Below are positions 46,641 to 59,800 of a DNA stretch of 64,000 nt, piece after piece (position 1 is the stretch's first letter; each line of letters begins with the position of its first letter). The DNA is from Astropecten irregularis (Eukaryota > Echinodermata > Asteroidea > Paxillosida > Astropectinidae): assembly GCA_963971285.1 (NCBI GenBank), contig OZ020251.1, positions 3,782,001 through 3,846,000 of the forward strand, given 5' to 3'. Under the pieces are notes generated by a model. That model was not told the DNA's origin and made no database searches. It was given only the letters and a program-made list of their open reading frames with translations. The translations under genes were made by a program, and so were the position numbers.

Positions 46641-47855
46641 TATTCTTCCATTTTAAGGTCACCTGCCTTTTTTTTCTATCTTTCATTTTTTTTTTATTAA
46701 AACCAGAAACAAAAATTAAATGTAGATTTCATTTTGTTTCGTACATTCGTAGCCTGTGGGTCCTGCCAGTTGTTTTGTATAAATAGGTCGGTCGGCCATT
46801 TTGGAAAGAAAAAAAAAGGGGGTCCTCTTTCCTTTCTTTCCAAAAAGGCAGGACGCTAAACATGTTTTTTTTTTTTTACTTGGCCTATTAAGTTGAGTTT
46901 CTACTTACTTGTTGCTCCTACCATTTATTGTAATTATATTTACACCAAGATTTGAATCGGTCCATGTGCAAAATTCTACTTCTAGGAAGATGTAGCCTAG
47001 GACCTATCCCTTTGGGTATTCAAATAATGACCAGGAATGCAGCTCCTTTTTTCCCTGGGAGTGGGATAAGTTCGTCTAAAATTCTCATTTTTTTCGAATT
47101 AAAATGACATGAATATGTCACCGGCTCATTGAGAGATAAGCCTTTAATAATGGTTATCTCAAATTTGTCACTGAGTTCCAACCGATCAGTTTAGAAATAA
47201 TTGAGTCTTCCCACTTTCCCCGACCTTAGCTCCACCCCTCGTTTTACACAGTATTCGATTATTACTACAACCTTAGTATTTGTTTTCCTTTAACTTGTGT
47301 TTTTGCTTAAAATGTTAGATACATGTTATTGCCTATAGCAGCCGCAGCTTTTAAGTAAATAATTGAAAAAAATAAGCTTTGAAATAAAAAAATTGCACAG
47401 AAAATGTATAATTCTGCCTGTTTCATGTCGTAATGACAAATTATTGTCCCCGACGTTTGTTTCATGTCGTAATTATAATTGTCTATTGCCAAATTATTTT
47501 ACCGTCTCCCTCCATCCCATGCAATATTCCTGTTTGATTTTAACCTCCAACTTACAATTAAGACTCTTTCCTTGAATATTCCCTCCTATTCTCTCAACAA
47601 AAAAGTTGGGGCAGCAAAACAATGGCTTTCGCGATCCAGTTGAAACGAACTAGTGACATACAACAGTCGTACGCTTGTCTAGTACCTAGAATCTTCGAAT
47701 GACTTGTAACGAACCGAGAAGGCGTGGCACCATACTATTACGCATACAATGTTTTGATTGAGTTGTGTTCATGGGGGTGGATGACGGAATGACAACTTAC
47801 TTCTAGAATGACAACTTCCTTTTAAAAATATCGATTGAATGTAGAGGAAATAATC
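46641..47855. other. Intergenic region between the midkine-like gene and GPLD1
   Basis: AT-rich, no gene seen. It holds a small purine/pyrimidine palindrome at about 46796-46850. The last 250 bases before the GPLD1 ATG should hold its promoter and 5' UTR; a TATA-like AAAAATATC lies about 35 bases before the ATG, too close to act as an ordinary TATA box if the 5' UTR is contiguous. Confidence 0.35.
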
Positions 47856-50800
47856 ATGGTTGTGGTTATTTTCATTCTGTTGGTGGTAAAGCTTGCATTT
47901 ACCTCAGGTTGTGGGGTTACCACGCACATTGAAATAGGTGAGTTGTAAAAACTAAAGTCACATCGCGATGACAACATTCTCGTTATGTTAATTGTTAGGG
48001 TAATTGGTTTACACTGTAATCATGTTTAACGTTAGACAAAGTGTGTGAGTGCTGTTCTGTGACCTTTACCAATCATGTATCTTCCGGTAACGGTTCACTA
48101 ACGGGTACGATACCTATAAAAGGGAATAAAAACAACTTAATAGGCCTAGTTTCTACTCACTGTTCCCAAATGATATTTTTTACTTTCAGCAAATGTTCCC
48201 GAGTCCGTAAAACCCCAGATAGGCCTAGAAGAATTTTGTGCAACATTTAAGAGTAAAATCACAATTTTCTTACGCGCTTGTTGCAAACTTGAAAACAACC
48301 TGTCGGCCATTTTGTCTGGTATGGCTAGTCTAGTTTAGTCTGGTACCTATACAACCAACGTATTGAAAGTTCACACAATGAGAGGAGACACTGGACCATG
48401 TTATCGTTCCGTGCGTCTGTGAAAAGTCGCAATTTTGTTACCGTTTTTACCCCATAATTTCCCTCAAAAATCAAAGCCCTGCCCTCTTTCCACAAGGCAC
48501 AAATTTAACCTTGCTAATAATATTTTTATTAAAGAGGACACCATGAACGCATATTTTAGGTAGGCCTAAGTCTCTTTATATACAAAAAGTTGTTTAATTC
48601 CCTTTAAAGGTATCGTACCCATTAGTAAACCCTTACCTATTTTCCTATACCTAGATAGAATCTGTAAGCAATACTGCTATCTCATATTGGAAATAGGGCG
48701 CCCCTTTTTATTACTGTGGTTCTCATTTCCGACCAACCCATATTTTGGGCTCCGACCGAAGAAAAAAAAGCAACTTTTTTTTGGCCGCCGACCCTGTCCA
48801 GAATGACATCATATTAAAAAAAATAATAAAAAAAAATTCCCAGAATGGAGACAAATTTTGCCAATAGGCCTACAATTTTTATACTTTTTATCACAGAAAT
48901 AATACAAAAATATTCAAAGAAGATTGCAGTGAATACAATTAATGTTCTCATCATTTTCTTTAGGTTTTTGTGTATTCAGCCAGGTTTTTTTTCACCAAAC
49001 TGTTTTTTTTTTTTTCGACCGACCGACCCTCCCTCAAGGTGAAAAAGAAATGAGATAAAAAGGGGCGCCCATATACGTAACTTCTACAAAAAGTGAGACC
49101 ACTTGCATACTGTCATGGGGCCAATTTCACGGCGCTGCTAAGCACAAAAATTTGCTAAGCATGACATTTCAGTCTTCATAAAAACAGGGTTAATAACCAA
49201 ATATCCATGTGTTGTGTATCACTTGTGATTGTTCTTTGGCTGTTGTTTACTGACCATGAATATCAAATGGAATTTTTAACTGTGGCTTGTTTTATTGGGC
49301 AAGACATTTTTGTGCTAAGCAAATAATTGTGCTTAGCAGCGCCGTGAAATTGGCCCATGGCTGTAATCGAGTTACCATGCTGCATTGACCTTCTGTCTGC
49401 ATTTTGTTTTCATTGTGTGTAGGACACAGAGCGACGGAGTATTTTGAAGATCACACTGGAGGAGTGGACTATAAGAAGGTCAGTCTGTCCTTTATACATC
49501 TACGAGACAATGATTTTGTTTGGATCTTATTCTTTGGCCTATCTCTCACTCAGTAAAGAATGTTGAGGATTGTACAGACTTAACTTGCATGCTGAGGGAG
49601 AAACCTTTAGAAGTGTGCCTGCACCATTAGTCTTCTGATCGGTCAATTTTCAATTTGCCATGCCGGTCTCCTTTTGTGTATTAATACACGATATTTTGAG
49701 GAGGTACTTGGGGGCATGATATATTGGAAATTGGCAAATCAGAGTTTTGAATTTGTAGGAAGAATGCGAGTGCTGACAAAATTGGGCCTACTCTGTACAT
49801 CCTGGCCCTGCCAATCTTTAATACTGGAAACCCTGACTAGGCCCTGGCTTTCAAGCCTGAAACTCTACTCCTTTCCACTGTGACCTTTACTGCCATGACT
49901 GCAATCATCTGCTTGAAATATAAAATCAATCAAGCCCTCTTCACAGTTGCAACTCTGTTGAGGAAAGCCATGTCCTTACACGTATGTCGTCACCAGGACA
50001 GCGATGAGCGTTCGTCGTTGGATGGGCGGTGTTGATACTGTCCTTGATCAATGTGGACTCAAATTTGTTAAATAGTGTATAATTGGGTTGTTGCAAACTA
50101 TAATGACCCAGGAGACTTTAAAGAAGGCAAATTAAAGCCCATTCCTGGCCAGGCTTTTCAGTGGCAAGGCCGGACCAGTATTAATCCCTTTATACAAAAT
50201 AGAAGGAAACGTTCCCTTATTTGTTTCGACGATCCAGAAAATGAACTTGTTACCCTAGTTAGCCCAGCAGGATTCTCCTGACATGCTTGATGATATAAGT
50301 AGCGCGCACTCAGCGCAGTGAGTGAAACGTCAAGCCATCTGGTTTTCATCAGAAGCCCACTTCCCAGTTCCGCATGAAACTTTTGAATATCACATGGTGC
50401 GATGGCAAAACTTTACATTGCTACATTGTATCTCTGTCGTGCAAGCAAATTCCTTCAAGTCTCTAAATTTGCCACATCCCATATCTGCCACAAATCCATC
50501 CCAAGTAAATTGTCAGAATTTGTACACTGATCTCGAAGGAAACACGGAGAATTAACCTAACTGCCTAACATAGACCACAACACTGACCTTATTTTGGGAG
50601 TCGTTACACATGTATGCATGATGATGGTACTCCATTCCATGCATGTATAATGTACGGTATTATTAGGCTGGTTGGTACTCTCTGCGTTCACACAAGGGCA
50701 GCGCACAACGCAAATATCACACTAAATGTTCATACTCTGCCATTTTTCAAGTCTCTACTGTGTGTTTGCATCCGCCGATTGTTAAAATATTTTAACTTAT

Positions 50801-53800
50801 CCGAATAAGGGTCAAATTTGCACGGACAAACTTGTTTCATTTTCAAACGCTTATATAGGTTAACTGTTAACCTGAATTTTGTTTTGCAATCTGTGACCTG
50901 ATATGAATTAATTACCCAATTTTTGCCTAGCACTAGTCAAGTTAGATGTATAATGTTGTTTGTGTTTATGATTTGTTTGTTTGTTTATTTGTTTGTTTGT
51001 TGCTTATCCATGTAGCTCATCCTTGACAACCAAGATGCTTTCCAGGGAGGCAACCCTTACCCAGATGCCTTTTACCCAAACATATGCAAAGGAGGTAGGT
51101 CAGAGGTCATCTGTGTGGTCACAAGTCTGCTGATGCAGTATCATGAACATACTCAGAATCTTGCCTCACCCTGGCGGAATGTAGCCTATGTGATAGATGC
51201 ACTCACCAAATACAGTGAGCAAGCATCTATCACATGCGTGCAGATTTCCTGATTAATCATGTTAATTATGCGAGCCAGCCCAGCGCTGACCGCTCTAAGT
51301 TTTGACCAATCAGGGGCCATTTACTTTCGTACCGTGTGGTGAGTGCGTCTATCAGAAAGATAGCTGATGCCGCGCGGATGCGCAAAATTCACCAATCAAC
51401 ATTCTCCATCATGATCCAGATGGAAATTTTCTCAAAACAGATCTGATTGGTTAATGTGCCACGTTGCTTAAAATTTGCATGCATGCATGTATCAGACATT
51501 CGTACGAAGTTGCACGGAGTAGAATGGGTGAAGGTGGAATAACCCAAATCTTTCAATTTTGCAAGTGTTTGTTAGTTAAGGCCACCTATCATGTCTAAGT
51601 GTCAAATAATGCCTAAGTGTTTCTTCTGTGAAATGTCGCAGCTCCCAAGCATCATTTTACCTCATAATTTCCGTCAAAAAATCAAAGCTATGTGGGACTT
51701 TGCCAATATAGGTCTGTATACATGTAGCTCAGTTGGCAGAGCGCCAGTGCAGTATTTCAGGGGTCTCAGGTTCGAATCCGACTCCCATCAATTTTTGTTG
51801 TTCACTTGTCTTTCCTTTTTTCTCCTAGGTAAATTCCACCAGGTTTCGGAAGACACTCATTGGGTGCCGTTTCTCAATGCAACCATCAACTACATCAGGA
51901 GGGTGTATCCCAAGCCTTGGGATAAGGTATGTCCCACCCGTTTATTTAAAGGTACAGTACAGGATAGGTAACATACCCAAACAGAAATGTTCACAGATTA
52001 ACATATAATTTTCAGGGTATGAAGATAGTGCTGGTAGAAATATACTGTTAAAATATTTCTGCCTGAATTGGTGTATTTATCCAGAAATGAGTTAAACAGC
52101 AATCGAAAAGAGTTTTGATTTCGGGGTAAGATCAAAACCATTCTTTATGTTTCATCAGAAATATTGAGTCGGTTTTTCACTGTTTTCTTGTGACTCATGA
52201 CTGAGCTCAAATTTTCACAGGTTTATTAATTCATTCACATATTAGATCAGACAAAGTGCGAATGCTGTTCTGTGACCTTTACTATTCATGTACATGTATT
52301 ATACCTATAATTACATGTTTCCAGAAATCGACCTGCGACCAAATTAGTCAAATTTAGCCACAACTTGCTGTAGTTCCTTTGATTATCAACAGCCAATAAT
52401 ACAGCCACTGAAAAGACAGGCCAGGCCAGGGCCTTCAGTCTTCCACTATCTTCCTCATGTCAGCCTTCAACTTCAATACAACAGATCTGCTCTAAATTGC
52501 TCAAGCTAGGCTTCTGGGTTACTGTCCATGATCAATGTGGACTCAATCTGTCATTCAGGTTTAACTGCCAACTATGATCCAGGACACAGCCGGGGCTTGA
52601 AAGTTTAATACACGATTGGTAAAGGTAACAGGACATCACTCACACTGTGTCTGATCCAGCACTTACATAAAATGATAAACCTGTGAACATTTGAGCTTAA
52701 TTGGACATCTGAGTCACAAGAAAATAGCGACAACCTGACACTATTTTTCTTATACAACATGAAGAATGGTTTTGATCTTACCCAGAGATCAGAGAAAACT
52801 GTTTTCGGTCTTTGTTTTACTAATGTCTAGATAAAAACAGCATTTCACGTGGAAATATTTAATAACGGTATGTTTCAACCATCACCATCTTCATATCCTG
52901 AAAGTTTTACATATAAATCTGTGAACATTTCTGTTTGGGTATGTTACCAATCCAGTACTGTACCTTTAATATTGATGTACTACAAGGCTTGGGATTATAG
53001 CAGCCTGAGATTCCAGGCGAAGCTCAGGCCTGGCCAGGCATTTCAGTGGCTGGACCCAACCAGCATTTAAGTTTCTCTCCCTAAGGTTAATTTGCTTGGT
53101 ATATGTCAGACTGCTTGAGTGCGTCACCATCTTGAACAAATCTTCGCTGTTTTTTACTTCGCAGGAAACTGAGAAGCTGGTAGTGTTCATGCTGGGCTTT
53201 GTGTCCCACCAAGTTGCGGATGTTACCTGGCATAGTCTTGGTATAGACCAGGGCTTCCTTACCACCATGGGAGATGTGAGTACCTGAAAAAGGAACTTGG
53301 GGAAGGCAGGGAGGCAATTACCTTAATGCCACTTGCTCATGGGCGGGTTTGATTCCCATGGTCATTGCCTTGGTGCCCCTGGTTATTGCCCTGGTGTCCC
53401 TGGTCATTGCCTTGGTGCCCTCTAGTCATTGCCTTGGTGTCCCTGGTCATTGCCTTGCTGCCCCTGGTCATTGTCTTGGTGCCCCTGGTCATTGCCTTGG
53501 TGTCCCTGGTCATTGCCTTGGTGCCCCTGGTCACTGCCTTGGTGCCCCTGGTCATTGCCTTGATTCCCCTGGTCATTGCCTTGATTCCCCTGATCATTGC
53601 CTTGGTGCCCCTGGTCATTGCCTTGGTGCCCCTGGTCATTGCCTTGGTGTCGTCTAGTTATTGCCTTTGTGCCCTGGTCATTGCCTTGGTGTCCCTGACC
53701 ATTTTTCAATATCTATTTGTGAACTCTTAATCTACATTGTACAGTTTTGTTTTGTAGGTTTCTATAAATTGATCAACAACCTTTGACATTGAATGTCAAA

Positions 53801-56800
53801 GAACGACTAAGGTTCATTTGCCCCAAGATCCAGTTATAGTTTTGATTGTGTTTTCAATTTGCAGGTGAATTTTCACGGCAGTTTTGATGCAGCTCACAGT
53901 GTAGGAGACATTGGTGAGTCCAGTAAAATTTATCGCAAAACATATCCTAGAACTTTGAATCTTAAAACATCGTGAATAAAGATCTGAAGTTCTTCATGGT
54001 GGAGACTAGAACTGAGTAAGATTTGCGGACACACCTGTGAAGTGCTCTTAATGGGAGACTTTGGAGAACCGGGCTTCAAGTCAACAGCGCTCGCGCACGC
54101 AATTGTGAGCATGCGCGCGTTGTTTTGTGCTTGTGCTGTTGTGCATGCGCGTGCTCTGTTGACTTGAAGACCGGTTCTCAAAAGTCTCTCATTGGAAGAG
54201 GGCTGGTTCTGACAAGAACCAATGATGAGTAAGACTTCAATGTTTCGGCTTATGTGTTGTCCTGTGGACGGCCAGAGCACACTGGCCAAAACGTTGAATT
54301 CCTACTCACCGGTTCTTCTCAGAACCACACGTCTTCCAGTTCCAACAAACCGCAAATTGCTATTCAGTTCTGGTTAATTGTGCTTCTCTACACAGGCCTA
54401 CGATATACTTGCTATGTAAATATCTATTTTTCTCTTTCTTCTTCATTCCCCAGGGGGCGACATTGTGGCTGTATCTGAATTCAATCTGTCCTACATCGAC
54501 TCCCTCTCAGAATGGTAAATAGAACCTTGTTTTTTTTTAGAGAATTTGGGGTCTCAATTACGTCATAGAAGCAGGTGAACAAATTGATCAGTGTGGAATT
54601 TGAACCTGCGACTCTCAGAATACCATGCCTACCAACTGAGCTATCCCGGGCAGTTTCCAAAATAGGTAAAATTGTTTGTTCCAACTTAACATATTGAGTT
54701 ATAAACAACACTTTAAAGGTACAGTACAGAATTGGTAACATACCCAAATAGAAATATTCACAGATTTACATATAACTTTTACGCACGATTGAATAGAGAG
54801 GATTGATTCAAACAAATTTCACTTTAAACCCATTGGAGCATTAGGTTTAATACCTCACTTACCATTGCACAGTACTGTTTTTCAAATAAGGCCATAAAAA
54901 AAAAATGGTTGTATTGGCGTAACGGAGGTTTGGAAAATAGGGTAGGGCGGGCGGATTTTTTTTATTTTTTTTATTTTTTTTTTCCGTAGGGTATTAAATG
55001 CCTTTTCCCCTGTATATCACAGTATTTGACGTGTCAAATAAAGACAAGAAATGACATAACAACTTTAACCAGTCTGGTTTCCATCTTTTGCTCCTTTTAA
55101 GCTTTTAATCTGCATAGAAATTTGCGATTGTTTTTTTTTATTATTTTTTTTCCCGATTTTTATTTATTTATTTATTTATTTTTTGGTTTAAAATGTTTAT
55201 GGTCGGGGCATATTTTTGGGTCGGGCGGGTTACGCCAATACAACAATTTTTTTTTTATGGCCTAATGGAAAGAGTTAATGAAAATTTCTGTGTTTGAAAT
55301 TTCATCTTGATTAGTTGAGAGGGAACTACATGTAGATTACGTGCCTCTTTTAAATCTCTGCAAGATTCCAAAATAAAATGATTGTTTACGAGCGCCCTGC
55401 GCGCCTCGTGCACTGTGTGACGCGCAAGTTTGCCCATAGTTTTTAAGATGCCGTCCTTTTCCCAAATTCCGCGCTCGCGCCCTTTGCTGTCAGTCTAAAG
55501 GTTATTTATGTCTATAGTTTCCCCTGTGTCAGCTCACCATACAGGAGGTCTTTGGCAATCCGGCCATCATCCATGTGCACAGCATGACCGAGCCAGCGCA
55601 TGTGTCTCTGCCTCAGCTAACTGATTGAAGATCGATCTTAGAGATTCCTGACCATAGATTAATCACTTTGTCTGTGCTAGGTATGTGCCTACTAAAGATT
55701 CCTGACCATAGATTAATCACTTTGTCTGTGTTAGGTATGTGCCTACTAAAGATTCCTGACCATAGATTGATCACTTTGTCTGTGCTAGGTATGTGCCTAC
55801 TAAAGATCTGGTGGAGATCTATAAGGACCTCTATGGGAGAGACATAGTCAACAGCAGCCTGATTGAAGAATGCACAGCACTGCTCTTCCTTGAAAGGTAA
55901 CGTCAGTGCAACCAGGAAACAAAGACCCTTTACAAAACCACAGCTTGGGCTTGAGCTTAGGCTCTGTCATCTAAAAGCTGAAAATACAGGTTGTGGTTTT
56001 TCCCTGAGGTTGGAGCTAATTTTCCTTCTTCAAAGCAAATTATGTACTTCGAAACCGAACTTGAAAAAGTTCTATTTTGATACCTGTTACTTTATAATGA
56101 ATGTAAGAAAAGGAGCCAAAGCTGGAGCCTAAGCCGGGGTTTTGTAGAGGACCTTAGTAATCAGAGAAGATCTTTGTTTCAGTCAATCAAAATTAGTCTC
56201 CCAGAGCACAAGATTAAAATTAAACATTCTTCCTTGCTTATCATTACAAAGTGTCTTGCTCAAAGACACAAATACCAAATCCCTGTTCTTACAAATTGTC
56301 CTGCTCAAATTGACTCAGTAATCAGAGAAGATTGTACATTCTGTCAACCGAAATTAGTCTCCGGAGTGTAATATTTGATTTTCTCTTTCTTCGTCATTTA
56401 TCTCTGCAAAGTGTCGTGCTCAGAGACACAAAAACCGAATCCCCGTGACTATTTTTGGACACCTGCAAAACCTGCGAATTATTAACTCCTTGAAAGATAA
56501 GTAAATATTAAGTAAAGTTGAAAGGTGAACAAAGAAAAATTGACCAAAGTGGGATTCGAGTCAAGACGCATTTGTTGATCGAATAACTGTGACTTTCCTT
56601 GTCATTTTTACAGACTTGGTGAGAAGCTGGCCATAGCTAAGGTGAGTGACTGCAGTAACACATTACTTTGATCATTTGTTGTCATTTAAAGACAAACATT
56701 GAAGAATTGATTGAAGTGGGATTCGAACCTGTAATCCCCAGAATACCGTACCAGTTTTTTACCAACTGAGCTATCAAGCCCTATGTTGGCGACGTCAACT

Positions 56801-59800
56801 ATCCTTATTCGTTTTGAAAATAATTTGTGAAAAAGTTTACACAATATTTGTGTACAAGACTGTCATCCTATTGCAGAAATCAGAGGAATTATTACAAATG
56901 GGGTATTAGGGAAACATGTTAGCATCTTAAAGTGAACATTAGGGAGATATCTGGGCTTAGGGAGACTTTTCTATGTCTCCCTAATAAGGTATCAGCTATA
57001 TATAAGACATATTTTTACTGTCCATTTTTTAATAGAAGACAGAGGATGATCTCAATATGAACATGTCAATTTCAAGTTCATTGGTTTGGAGGATGTTTAG
57101 AAATAGGTAGGTAAAGTTTGTGCATGACCATATTGGAAAGTCTCCCTAAGGTCCCATCCTCGGTTATTATTATAATTAACTGTTATTGTTACCGTGATTG
57201 TTTATTTATAATCTGTCCCCAGCTCTTCCCCGATTATGCCAGCAAGTCACCGTTTCTGGTGGAGCAGTTTCAATCCTATTTCCTGGGCGGGCTGGACGAT
57301 ATGGCCACGTGGAGCGCTAACGTATGGCATGAGGCAATCTTCATGCTAAACAATGGAACCAGGTAAGTAGGATTTGAAGTTATGTATGGTGGAGAGACTA
57401 GAATGAGTAAGACTTGCAGAGACTACGGGGGCGATTTCATAAAGCTCTGCGACGCGTCGCAACTCGATTTGCGACGCGTCCTAGCTGTGACGCGTCGCAT
57501 CTATGCGGTGAGTCCATAGAGAAAGGATGCGTCTTAACTCTGCGACGCGTCGTAAGTTTTATGAAATCGACCCCATGTATAACACTCTTTTTGGAAGGTG
57601 TCAGGTCCTGAGAGAAGGACCGAGTAGAGTTAATTCTCGATGGTTCGGCCAGTGTGCCCTGGTCATCCTCAGTATTACTGAATGTGACATGTTTTTTTTT
57701 ACTTCTCAAAACAACTTCTGTTTATATTTTCTTTATTAAAGAAACTACACGATCGAATCTGATTGGAGTATTTTCATCAAGTGCTTACAGTATGAGACTC
57801 AATTCTCCAAATGTGGGTTCGAATCCACCCAGGGGTAAAAAAAATAACCATCACACATGCCCTATAACTCATATTTCTGTTCATGTTGTTGGCATTACGT
57901 GCAGTGCGTGTAGTCTTCCCAGAAACCCCATATACATGGCATGTAATAAGTCTTCCGCTGCGAGGCCCTCGTTCACAACAGACTCCAAGGATTTCCGAGG
58001 TCTCCACACCAATGGCAACCTCCATGGCTTGACCTCTGACCTCATGCTTCGACGACCAACAAGACGAGGCGTGTATTTCACGGCTTCTGAAACACTGCAG
58101 GTAAGACCAGCTTAGCACAAAATGTGCTGACGACGAAATTTCTAGAAAGATTTGAGACTTTGCATGGTGACAATAATGGTATATGGAACGGTTTGCGGAA
58201 ACACCATGTAAGAATCTTTCGTACTTTCACACTTATTTCGTTCGCACTTCTCGTAAGGTCCCAACGTTTCGACTAGTCTGCTCTAGTCATCATCAGGCAT
58301 GTCAGGAGACAATCATCATTGAATGATCATGAAATTTCTGTCTTAATAAAAACTGGATTAACAACCAAATGTCCGTGTGTTGTGTATCACTTGTGATTGT
58401 TCTTTGGCTGTTGTTCGCTGACCATGAATATCAAATGGAATTTTGGTGGTTTGTAAACTTTGTTTTATCGGGCAAGACATTTTTGTGCTAGGCAATTTTT
58501 TGTGCTTAGCAGATCCATGAAATTAGACCCTGGTTTGAACGAAAAAAAATTTAGTTCTGATTCAGTGCACAGAGTCTAATCAAGCACAAAGTCATCTCAT
58601 ACCCTCACCTGTACCAATTTACACCTGGGTGAAGAGAAGTAATATATTACAAAGCGTCTTGCCCAAGGATGCAAGTACCACTAACCCATGGCTGGATTCA
58701 AACCCACAATCTGAAGATTGACCGCAAGATCTTCAATTTGACACACCAGACCACTAAGCCAGAAAACCTCACAGGTTTATGACATGTGTAACATTTCTTT
58801 TTGTTCCAGAGAAAAATCGGGACACTGTACGCCAGGAGGACGAAGGCAATAACCAAGTCTAAGACGACGTCCAAGTCTTCAAAGTCTAAAGCTACACCTT
58901 ATCTTAGATCGACTTTAACAACGTCGAACCCTTATGCCCATCTGGGATGGTAAGTGTTTTGGGATTTTTTTTTCCTCCAGAAATCTGTTTGCTATTTTGC
59001 TTTATTTGTCTTTAGAGGTACAATACATGATTGGTAAAGGTCACAGAACAGCACTCACACTTTTTCTGATCAAACATGTACATAAAATAATAAACCTGTG
59101 AAAAGTTGAGCTCAATCTGACATCTGAGTCACAAGAAAATAGCGAAAACCCGACTCAATTTTTCTCAAAAACATAAAGAATGGTTTTGATCTTACCCCGA
59201 GATCGAAACTGTTTTCGGTCTTTGATATACTAATTTCTGGATAAATTCACCATTTCAGGCGGAAAAATTGTAACGGTATGTTTCTACCATCACCATCTTC
59301 ATACCTTGTAAGTTATACGTTAGTCAGTGTACATTATTGCCCAGAATACAGTACTGGTGCTCTACCAACTGAACTATCAGTGTCTATGTTGGCAGTGTTC
59401 CTAACAGACAATTATGGGGTCACCAATAACATAGGGCTGGATAGCTCAGTTGGTAGAGCGCCTGTACGGTATTCAGGAGGTCGCCGGTTCGAATCCCACT
59501 CCAGTCAATTTTCTTTGTTCACTTTTCTAATTACTTTAAATTCAGTCAGTTTCCCTTGTGGTTATTTGATGATGAGACAATTATCTTTGTTCGTTTGGCA
59601 TTCAAGAAGTCTTGAAACCACTCACATACCGCTATAATATTTCTTATCAATTGAAACAGGAGCCTTGTGACGGCGGACGTAAACGGTGATAAGATCGATG
59701 ACCTGATTGTGGGGGCACCGGGGTACGGTGTGCCAGGCAACCCACAGAGCGGACGAATATTCGTGGTGTTTGGTCAGGAGGGGGCTCTGCCTCAGCACAT

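Noticed and set aside
53337-53730. Repetitive ORFs over the 21-bp minisatellite
   Set aside because: Intronic within GPLD1. Opposite strands and several frames are equally open, and unit length divisible by three explains it.
57654-58115. 153-codon plus-strand ORF as a single exon
   Set aside because: Only 57905-58100 joins neighbouring GPLD1 exons in phase, and that exon lies in another frame (ACSLPRNP...). The longer frame crosses a foldback arm.
59428-59530. tRNA gene
   Set aside because: Boxes A and B are present, but no acceptor-stem pairing is seen and the same block recurs with a fixed non-tRNA tail elsewhere, so it is a SINE.
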